A stretch of DNA of 13,639 nucleotides from Candidatus Aenigmatarchaeota archaeon (lineage in GTDB: Archaea; Aenigmatarchaeota; Aenigmatarchaeia; QMZP01). The position numbers and the translations under genes were made by a program. The number at the start of each line of letters is the position of its first letter. Position 1 is the stretch's first letter. Under the pieces are notes generated by a model. The model was given only the letters and a program-made list of their open reading frames with translations, did not search any database and was not told the DNA's origin. The stretch covers positions 1 through 13,639 of the forward strand of contig JACQOD010000008.1 of NCBI GenBank assembly GCA_016202725.1, given 5' to 3'. Shown one piece after another: positions 5,560 to 11,892 of the stretch.

Positions 5560-6993
5560 TCAGACATCACTGAAAGCATCGCGGGGTCTAGCCAGCAAAT
5601 AGAGACGGAGTACCCGCTGCCGGTAGGATTCGGAAATGTGCTCTTCACCGTACACCCGCATGCTTTCGAATGCCTCCCGCTCCTCGGGAAGAAGTGTCCT
5701 GTCCAACGCACAACGGACGTGGTCTACGTTGGGGTTCGCTATCTCAAGGGAGCCATCACGGATGGCCTTGTACACTGCGCGGTCCTTCTGCGTGGTGCGG
5801 GGGCCCACGTTCCTGGCGCGTATCCGACCGACGGCCTGACCCAGAATGGATCCGATCCCCTCGGCGTTCAGGATGATGTAGTTCGCAGGGCCGCCATAGT
5901 GCATCCGCACATTCATCATTTCGCGCATATCAGTGATGCGGTCCATCACGTAGAGTCCATCGAAGATGCGGCTCGAATCCCCCTTATGGTATCCTTGGGG
6001 GAGATCAAGATAGTGACGCACGATGGCGACCGCAAAGTCATCGGCCGGTGCCCGCTCAGGAAGATGGTTGCGGACCCAGGGGTGGTGGGCGGTGAACCGG
6101 TAATTGTTCGCGGCAAGCCCCCACGTGTCCGGGACTTTCTCGTCGGCAAACTGGCCACGGAACTTGATGCCCAGGGCCCGAATGAGAAGGTCAAGTTCCC
6201 TTCCGGTATCCTGCTTTTCAAGCCAAATAATGGCGGCACGGGCGTCATTGTGATTAGCGAGTCGGTCGATAGGGAATTCTGTGAGGGGACTGGAATCCGG
6301 GGATGACAAGTATCGCCCCGCTTCGGTCGTGAGGCGGCGCCGCAACCTCTGCACCGCCTTGGCGAGGAGGTCTCTCGGTGACATCACGCTCTTGATCTCA
6401 TACCCCGCCTTCCGGAATGCCTCCGCCAACCCTTCTTCCAGCAGCCGTTTCTTAAGCGCCGCCTGGTCAGAGACGTCTATCTCTTCCGTCTCCTCAACGT
6501 ACGAATAGGGGCGGAGCTCCTCCCAATGCTCGACGAGGTAGTGAAAAAGGGCCTCCGTCAGCACCGCCGCGAAACGTGATCTCCTGCTCCCTCCTGGTTC
6601 CCCTCCCCCTCCGCCTCCGCCGCTGCCCGTTGACGGGTGCGGCTCAAGAGGACGGATCAGATCGGGAGAAAGGTTCTCCCGGAGGGTCCGGTCCAAGTCA
6701 TCCATAAAATACCTCCTTTCGGTGAGGGGTTGCTCCGCGCCGTGGAGCCAATGAATGTCGACTTTCTCGAGCTCGTTTCGGAAGACTATGACTGACTTTC
6801 CGCGTACGTCGTCCGCAGTCACCGGCTTCTTTCTTGACCGGCCAGGCGATGCGCAAAGCTTGCACAAGCGGGTCACGTCCTCATCGGTGAGCCGCTCGGG
6901 ATCCATTCCTTCCCTGTAGAGGATCTCTTGGGCAACATCGAAATTGAGCCTGAACTCCGAAATCACCACGGAGGACTGTCGATATTTAGCCAT
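5560..6993 (-). CDS. 477-aa protein of unknown function with a polyglycine linker
   Basis: I do not recognise this family. The protein is 477 aa, soluble, with no signal or membrane segment. It has an N-terminal part of about 110 residues with one CKLC pair (C44, C47), a low-complexity glycine linker at about 122-135, and a large C-terminal part. That part contains charged helices (141-230) and motif-like stretches such as AANNYRF, HHPWVRNH, GQAVGRIRARNVG (385-397) and DGSLEIANPNVDHVRC. It is the second gene of an operon: its ATG overlaps the stop of the 643-aa gene by 8 bases (ATGGCTAA). A strong GGAGG lies 7 bases before the ATG, so translation is probably coupled. The two-part layout with a flexible linker suggests a recruitment or binding module plus an effector, but this is inference. 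The opposite strand has a long open frame that I treat as a shadow. Confidence 0.65.
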   Translation of the reverse strand: MAKYRQSSVVISEFRLNFDVAQEILYREGMDPERLTDEDVTRLCKLCASPGRSRKKPVTADDVRGKSVIVFRNELEKVDIHWLHGAEQPLTERRYFMDDLDRTLRENLSPDLIRPLEPHPSTGSGGGGGGGEPGGSRRSRFAAVLTEALFHYLVEHWEELRPYSYVEETEEIDVSDQAALKKRLLEEGLAEAFRKAGYEIKSVMSPRDLLAKAVQRLRRRLTTEAGRYLSSPDSSPLTEFPIDRLANHNDARAAIIWLEKQDTGRELDLLIRALGIKFRGQFADEKVPDTWGLAANNYRFTAHHPWVRNHLPERAPADDFAVAIVRHYLDLPQGYHKGDSSRIFDGLYVMDRITDMREMMNVRMHYGGPANYIILNAEGIGSILGQAVGRIRARNVGPRTTQKDRAVYKAIRDGSLEIANPNVDHVRCALDRTLLPEEREAFESMRVYGEEHISESYRQRVLRLYLLARPRDAFSDV

Positions 6994-8917
6994 GATTGCC
7001 TCCCTCGAGCAGGGCCTCCCTCACCGCGTAAAAGGTCCGGCCTGAGGCACCCTTTTTTGTTGCCAAGAAACCGTTGTTCGCCAACGAGCCGATAAGGCTG
7101 TCCATGTAATTTCTTTTCCTGGTGGGAAATGTGCCATATTCTGGAAAGCGCTCCTGGGCAGCAGCAATCATTTGTCCACGAGTGGCTCCCAGACGTCCTT
7201 CATCCATAGCCTTCTTTGCAGCGAGCATGATGACAGCATAGAGGCGACACGCGCGCTGCGGATCACTGACGTTGCCCGTCACATACTCCGACGGAATTCC
7301 CGAGGAGCGGATTCCCCGCTCGCGGAGGTTAACGGACAATTCAGCATAAACCGGATCCTCTTCGTCGATATTCCGGTGTCTGCGTAACCGGACGTCGCCC
7401 TCCGGAAGGGGGCTGGCATCCTTTTGCCGAGGATCGTCGCCATACTGCTTCCTCCGTTGTCGCCGACCCTCCCCCCCTTCCCTAGGATGCTCCGGGTGCT
7501 CTTGACGGGGGAGTTCACCGGTCGGCTTATAGGCAGGAGCAATGTGTCCTGGACTGTAATCCGATGCCGCATGCAGAAGCCGGTTCAGCACGAATCGGAC
7601 GCCCAAGACCGAGAGTGGGCTCCTTCCCGCCCGTTCCAGCATCTGTTGAACGAATTCCTCTTCGACGACACGTGTTTTCGCAGCAGGGACTTTGAGGGAG
7701 GGGACCGCGAACTCATAGACAGTGATTCCACGATCCTCAGCACGGGAAAAGGTCCCCTCGCCCTTCACCTCATCACGGAGGCTGGTCCAACTGTCGTGCA
7801 CTACGGAAAGGATTTCTGCCTGCGTATAGTCCAACCCATCCATCTGTTCACGATAGGCAAGCGGTACATAAACACGCAATACTGACCGACCGCCGTGTTC
7901 ACGGCGCTCCATCAGGTAGTTCACCTTGCGCGTCTTATGCAGCAGTGTTCCGATCTCCTTACCTTCTTCATGACGTTGCTTCAGTGCTGCCATGCGCTCG
8001 ACGACCGTCTTTGAAGGGGTGAGATCAACCAGTTTTTCCAAGGTGGGGTCCTTCGCAACAAGATCGAGCAGCTTGCACGCTCCCTTATAGGAAAGTTGAA
8101 GCGGTTCATACCCAGGTTGCTCATCGAGATCGAATGCAGCCTCCGCGACGCGTCCAAAAAGTTCTTCGCGTGTCCCAATGCCATAGTGTTTCATTGCATC
8201 CGCAATATCATTTTCCAATTCATTGGTCATTGCTTTGACTATAGGGATTTCAATACGGGAGAACCCCTCCAACAGCAGCACATCCATCCCGCCTGCAACA
8301 CTCGCGCGATCCACCAGAATGCCATCATTCACCCGCTTCTCAAGCGATTTCAAGGGTTCGATCTCGGCCAAAATCTTCTCCAGGTTGCCTTCAAGTGAGG
8401 CGACGCGCTGATGTGCCCCCGTGGCGGTTGCCCGAGCCTCTTCGCAAGCGTGATTCCTCGACGCAGCCTCTTCTTGCAGCCGTTCGACGGCGGCCTGGTG
8501 CGTTCGATCATTCTCTTCCAGTTCATGATGCAACCGGGCGACATGAATGTCCTTCTCATGAACCAGAGCCTGGAGTTGTTCGATTTCTTCCGTTCTGCTC
8601 CCCGTTCCCGGAAGATGGTGGTACACCACTTGCGAGTTGACCCCTTCTTCCCCCAGCGTCGCCACCAGTTCTTCCAGCCTTTGGCGAGGGATTACCAGGG
8701 AAGGGTCGCCTCTGAGGACGATGTCATGCTCACCCTCTATAGACGCGGTGACCTCAAAACCAAAGGCACGGAGGCGGTCGCGCGTCCGGTCGCGCACGGC
8801 CCTGGATATCATGCCATAATCAGTTCTGTGCCGGTGCGCGCTATCCACGTGAATGCGTGCAATTTCTATCTTGCCAGGGTTATAGGTCATGATACCACTG
8901 CTGATGAATGACAGCAT
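6986..8917 (-). CDS. 643-aa multidomain protein: novel N-domain, coiled coil, likely winged helix
   Basis: I do not recognise this family. Parts seen in order: an N-terminal alpha/beta domain (15-101) that resembles the 89-aa protein; a coiled coil (about 108-195), rich in E, Q, R and heptad leucines; a middle region (200-450) of mixed structure; a charged, proline- and glycine-rich linker (460-520); and a C-terminal segment (555-635) with two helices and a strand pair. The last segment, with RGQMIAAAQERFPEY, RNYMDSLIGSLANNGFL and GRTFYAV, reads as a winged-helix DNA-binding domain. The likely role is a DNA-associated scaffold or regulator. The ATG at 8917 is chosen because a TATA box lies 24-25 bases upstream. 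The gene heads a two-gene operon with the 477-aa protein. The region is clearly less GC-rich than the metabolic genes; for example 8161-8220 is about 42% GC. Confidence 0.7.
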   Translation of the reverse strand: MLSFISSGIMTYNPGKIEIARIHVDSAHRHRTDYGMISRAVRDRTRDRLRAFGFEVTASIEGEHDIVLRGDPSLVIPRQRLEELVATLGEEGVNSQVVYHHLPGTGSRTEEIEQLQALVHEKDIHVARLHHELEENDRTHQAAVERLQEEAASRNHACEEARATATGAHQRVASLEGNLEKILAEIEPLKSLEKRVNDGILVDRASVAGGMDVLLLEGFSRIEIPIVKAMTNELENDIADAMKHYGIGTREELFGRVAEAAFDLDEQPGYEPLQLSYKGACKLLDLVAKDPTLEKLVDLTPSKTVVERMAALKQRHEEGKEIGTLLHKTRKVNYLMERREHGGRSVLRVYVPLAYREQMDGLDYTQAEILSVVHDSWTSLRDEVKGEGTFSRAEDRGITVYEFAVPSLKVPAAKTRVVEEEFVQQMLERAGRSPLSVLGVRFVLNRLLHAASDYSPGHIAPAYKPTGELPRQEHPEHPREGGEGRRQRRKQYGDDPRQKDASPLPEGDVRLRRHRNIDEEDPVYAELSVNLRERGIRSSGIPSEYVTGNVSDPQRACRLYAVIMLAAKKAMDEGRLGATRGQMIAAAQERFPEYGTFPTRKRNYMDSLIGSLANNGFLATKKGASGRTFYAVREALLEGGNHG

Positions 8918-8934
8918 AGGTAGATTCCTTATGA

Positions 8935-8945
8935 GGCTTATAAAG
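8935..8945. promoter_or_regulatory. Palindromic TATA box upstream of the 643-aa gene
   Basis: The plus-strand sequence is GGCTTATAAAG. Read leftward, CTTTATAAG is centred about 25 bases before the ATG at 8917. The same 11 bases recur at 9888-9898 in front of the 158-aa paralogues. Read rightward the box would start RNA near 8967, five bases before the first repeat element. No gene is found on that side now. Confidence 0.65.
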
Positions 8946-8971
8946 CTATCTCCTGTTATCGGTTTTCCTTA

Positions 8972-9184
8972 GAGCACGTCCGAAAACGCATATGGAGTGC
9001 TTGATCGATCGACAGGGGGGTCATCTATCCCTGCCGGGATCCGGCTGCGGCGGATGCCCGCCTAGAACAGCCACAACCCATAGCTTCCGACGGATCGCTG
9101 TGCCGCCGGGGCGGAAGGCGGCCAACCGCGGCAAGCCGTCTCGTGCGCCCCGTGAACCGCGACCACAGGATTCCGGATAGGCTC
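8972..9184. mobile_element. Possible MITE-like element A, 213 bp
   Basis: The left end, GAGCACGTCCGAAAAC, and the reverse complement of the right end, GAGCCTATCCGGAATC, match at 11 of 16 bases. Both ends are flanked by TTA (8969-8971 and 9185-9187), as if by a 3-bp target duplication. The inside has no convincing gene; a 62-codon frame at 8992-9180 shows no recognisable protein features. It could be a non-autonomous DNA transposon or a decayed insertion sequence. The repeats are short, so chance is not excluded. Confidence 0.42.
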
Positions 9185-9187
9185 TTA

Positions 9188-9378
9188 GGGATCGTCAGAA
9201 AATAAGGAGACCGCTGACCCCATGTGGACGGGATGACAGCAGGGTGAACAGCCAGACTGGAGCTGCCCGGCAGGCAGCATAACCCATTGAAGGGACGCAT
9301 CACGGTCAGGGACGTCCAGGGAGCATGGCACCTGCTGCCCGGACCAGCGCGCGGGTGAGGTTAATGTATGACGATCCT
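9188..9378. mobile_element. Possible MITE-like element B, 191 bp, directly next to element A
   Basis: GGATCGTCA at 9189-9197 is perfectly inverted as TGACGATCC at 9369-9377. With a few mismatches the arms extend inward (GGGATCGTCAGAAAATAA against AGGATCGTCATACATTAA). TTA lies on each side (9185-9187 and 9379-9381), and the right TTA is also the stop codon of the 158-aa leftward gene. With element A, the order is TTA-A-TTA-B-TTA. No gene is evident inside. A 9-bp inverted match in a gap this size is not rare by chance, so confidence is limited. Confidence 0.36.
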
Positions 9379-9855
9379 TTAGAGGAGGAGGCGAGCATAA
9401 GCCGTGCGGTGAGGAGGGGAACCGGTAGGGAGGCGGTCATCGCGCGCCCACGCGTTCGGCGACTCGGGTAGGCTTATCCACAGACCGCTTTCCCTGCCGA
9501 TCTTCTTTCCCTGGAGAAGGTCGCCGCCCAGGGCGGCGTACGTCTCGGCGGGTCCGAGGCGGTCGTCGTCACTCACCAAGCCGAGCAATGTGAGCACGCC
9601 ATCCCCTTCAGGAGGGTGGCAGGCAATGGCGAGCCGGAATCCATCCCGGGAGGCATAGCGCACCAGGGTTCCCGCAGGGGCGCGATACAGGGCGGCATCT
9701 GCCATGCCGGGAAGGTTCCGGAGCACATCAGCCTCGCTCAGCAGGCCGATTTCGACTGCTCGGTCCCGGTAGCGGACTACCGTTCCCCCGAGCAGCTCTG
9801 CCAGCATGCCCTCCGGATCGCGGCTGAATGCCGAGGTATCAAGATTATGGGTCAT
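9379..9855 (-). CDS. 158-aa protein of unknown function, divergent paralogue A
   Basis: I do not recognise this family. The protein is 158 aa, acidic, soluble, predicted mostly beta with few helices. It aligns with the rightward 158-aa protein at 9919-10395. Over residues 60-127 against 56-123, without a gap, I count 20 identities in 68, including GT.V, R, IA.H, EG.G, LGP, AA, the QG/DG turn and a final G. A histidine-arginine pair, PHR at 148-150 here and HHR there, closes both. Both proteins are 158 aa. The ATG at 9855 is chosen for the alignment and lies about 39 bases from the shared TATA box, giving a short leader of about 12 bases; a GTG at 9861 is an alternative. The stop codon touches repeat element B. 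Confidence 0.68.
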   Translation of the reverse strand: MTHNLDTSAFSRDPEGMLAELLGGTVVRYRDRAVEIGLLSEADVLRNLPGMADAALYRAPAGTLVRYASRDGFRLAIACHPPEGDGVLTLLGLVSDDDRLGPAETYAALGGDLLQGKKIGRESGLWISLPESPNAWARDDRLPTGSPPHRTAYARLLL

Positions 9856-9887
9856 CGTCACTGAGTCTAGGAAATCGGTAGCAGGAA

Positions 9888-9898
9888 GGCTTATAAAG
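9888..9898. promoter_or_regulatory. Palindromic TATA box shared by the two 158-aa genes
   Basis: GGCTTATAAAG is nearly symmetrical (CTTATAAAG). Rightward it is centred 25 bases before the ATG at 9919. Leftward it serves the ATG at 9855 with a 12-base leader. I see no other TATA box in the 63-base gap, so one box probably drives both genes. Confidence 0.6.
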
Positions 9899-9918
9899 AC
9901 TCTCCCCCTGCCATTTTC

Positions 9919-10395
9919 ATGGAGGGCATGGATTGGGAACAGGACGTCCGCACCGTAGCCAAGCAGCTTTGCGGGCGCACGTTCTGCCACTACACCGGCG
10001 AAGGCGCGCTCTACCAGGGGCTTATTACGGAGACCTGCGGCTACTCCGCCCTAGAGGGAAGACGGGAGAATCTGTTCCATGAAGCGCCGGGGACTATCGT
10101 GCTGTGGCCATACCGCGGCCGGATGATTACCAACATCGCCGCACATGAATATGAAGGGTCCGGCCTCGTTGAGATCCGACGTGTTATGCAGGGAGACGAG
10201 CTGCTTGGTCCGCTCGCTTTCACTGCCGCATTCCAGCTCGAGGGGCTGGATGGCGTCCGTATCCGGAAGACGGGCGGCGGGGTCTATGTGGCAGAAACGC
10301 CCGGTCTCCGGGAGCAGGGGTGGCGCGTTGCTGATGTGCTGAAGAAGGAATCCCATCCACACCACCGCGTAGCCCACTGGCTATTGGAGTGTTAA
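9919..10395 (+). CDS. 158-aa protein of unknown function, divergent paralogue B
   Basis: I do not recognise this family. This 158-aa protein has strand-rich segments: FCHYTGEGALYQGLITE at 22-38, FHEAPGTIVLWPYRGR at 53-68, then HEYEGSGLVEIRRVM and a QGDELLGP turn. It ends in a helical tail with SHPHHRVAHWLLEC, where the histidines H146, H148 and H149 with C158 could bind a metal, though that is only a possibility. Paralogy with the leftward 158-aa protein rests on an ungapped match of 20 in 68 residues and on equal length. The ATG at 9919 lies 25 bases after the shared TATA box; a second ATG three codons later is also possible. It ends 60 bases before the end of the convergent 474-aa gene, and that gap holds no visible terminator. 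Confidence 0.7.
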   Translation: MEGMDWEQDVRTVAKQLCGRTFCHYTGEGALYQGLITETCGYSALEGRRENLFHEAPGTIVLWPYRGRMITNIAAHEYEGSGLVEIRRVMQGDELLGPLAFTAAFQLEGLDGVRIRKTGGGVYVAETPGLREQGWRVADVLKKESHPHHRVAHWLLEC

Positions 10396-10455
10396 TGCGC
10401 ATGCATCGCCCTGGAAGCGCCGGCTGGCGGCACGATAGCCGCCTGATGCTGCGAC

Positions 10456-11880
10456 TCAGCGAGTTGTCCCTGCATCCTTCGCCGGGCCGCCGGATCCGGA
10501 TGGATGGGACGTGCGACGCGCCTCGCCACGGCGAACACGTAGGAAGGGGACAATGCCCTGCACGTTGCGTACGCGCTGGCGGAGGACGTAGTGGGCGTGG
10601 ACTTTCTCGAGCAGGCTGCGATATATGGGCGCCTCTGAGGCAGCAATCTCTCCGGCGATCGCCTGGAGGGCCATGGCCGGGTCCTGGCGGAAGTCGCGAT
10701 CGAAACGGCCACGGAGCCGCTCGTAGAGGATAGCAGCAAGCGCTTCGTTCTTCCCGAAATCGTTCGGTTCAAGGTTGCGGCACACATCAGCCAGGTGTTC
10801 CTCCCAATCATACACAGCTGATGCGTCGGGAATGTGGACCCTCAGGGCACCCAGGTATTGGCGGATGCCTTCTCGCCCCCTCTTCAGCAGTTCACGGACC
10901 ACCAGGGCATTCTTTGCCCCGAATTGCTCCAGATGGAGGGCGGTGAAGAGGTCAACCGCGTCACTGCCTTCATCGGCCCAGGCAAGGAGGGGGGCAATAC
11001 CGCCGTTTTTCTCCAAGGACTCCAGAAACTGCAATTCCTCTTCCGGAAGGACCGGCGGACGCCGGTACCCAAGAGCACGGTCCAAGGAATCGACCCGTTG
11101 AGCTAGCGGCCCTCCCGCGGCGGAAAGGAATGCACCACGCCACCCCGAGCCATGCCGCCGCAGATACCGCTGCAGGAGCGGGCTGTAGATGCCTTCATCG
11201 CGCCAACGGATGTCCTGCCCTAGACGGTAGTGGCGCAGGAAGGATTCAAGCGACATTCTCCTATCCTGCCGATATTCGGGGAGGGCGTCCAGAAAGCGTG
11301 CAGCTGCCTCCTGGGTGAGCGGGCGGTCGTATATGATATCGTGGACCCGCTCCATGAGGCCGGGGGAGACCCCCGTGAGGAACAGGTCGTTCACCGCGTC
11401 CGCATTATCTATCAGGACGGCCATAATGCCCATACGCGAGAATCCCTGCTCGCCGTCAAGGGCGCCCTTGCCGCCGACATACCCATGCAGCGCATCCGCC
11501 GACGCAAGGAGTTCGACCAACGCGTCGAGGATACCAGGGTAACTTGCCTGGCCACCGCCCTCCGGAGGGCCGTTCAGAAGGTAGTTCGTGAGCGTATAGT
11601 CTGGGCTGTACTTCCAGCGCTCGTAGAGACCCGCAAAGGACTCCCCTATGGCCGGAGCAACCGCAAGTATATTCTCGGCGAAGAGTGCGGTGCGGATACC
11701 CCGCTTCTCGGCTGGCGTGGCATCCCCGACGGAGAGCACGTGCTCGAGGTCGTCAGGAACCGCATAAGACCGTCCGCCAACATAGTCAGCATAGTACTCA
11801 CGGGCAAAATCCGCGAGTTGACGCCCCTCAAGCCCCAGCGAGGCCAGGGATTGGTCACGGATGCCGGCGAGAGAGATCAT
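10456..11880 (-). CDS. 474-aa protein of unknown function, cotranscribed with the helicase-methyltransferase
   Basis: I do not recognise this family. The protein is 474 aa, soluble, with a largely helical pattern throughout and no signal or membrane segment. Visible stretches include LADFAREYYADYVGGRSY near the start, NYLLNGPPEGGG, FLDALPEYRQDRRMSLESFLRHY, and DWEEHLADVCRNLEPNDFG near residue 360. The tail is basic and glycine-rich (SHPSGSGGPAKD). It lies 12 bases after the stop of the helicase-methyltransferase gene with a GGAG sequence 6 bases before the ATG, so both are in one operon. A fixed partner of an SNF2 helicase-methyltransferase fusion is plausible as a DNA- or substrate-recognition subunit; this is inferred from position only. 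Confidence 0.65.
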   Translation of the reverse strand: MISLAGIRDQSLASLGLEGRQLADFAREYYADYVGGRSYAVPDDLEHVLSVGDATPAEKRGIRTALFAENILAVAPAIGESFAGLYERWKYSPDYTLTNYLLNGPPEGGGQASYPGILDALVELLASADALHGYVGGKGALDGEQGFSRMGIMAVLIDNADAVNDLFLTGVSPGLMERVHDIIYDRPLTQEAAARFLDALPEYRQDRRMSLESFLRHYRLGQDIRWRDEGIYSPLLQRYLRRHGSGWRGAFLSAAGGPLAQRVDSLDRALGYRRPPVLPEEELQFLESLEKNGGIAPLLAWADEGSDAVDLFTALHLEQFGAKNALVVRELLKRGREGIRQYLGALRVHIPDASAVYDWEEHLADVCRNLEPNDFGKNEALAAILYERLRGRFDRDFRQDPAMALQAIAGEIAASEAPIYRSLLEKVHAHYVLRQRVRNVQGIVPFLRVRRGEARRTSHPSGSGGPAKDAGTTR

Positions 11881-11892
11881 GGGCGCTCCTTG

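Noticed and set aside
5449..6306. Long rightward open frame of 285 codons opposite the 477-aa gene
   Set aside because: It has no recognisable domain, no TATA box or ribosome binding site, and lies wholly antisense to most of a gene that is in an operon with overlapping frames and a strong GGAGG.
8992..9180. 62-codon rightward frame within the 8918-9378 gap
   Set aside because: Its peptide is arginine-, proline- and glycine-rich without motifs, and it lies within the putative repeat element; no TATA box at the right distance.
9188..9378. Known structural RNA (tRNA, RNase P, SRP) in the long non-coding gap
   Set aside because: I looked for tRNA arms, the SRP helix 8 loop and RNase P conserved blocks on both strands and did not find them.
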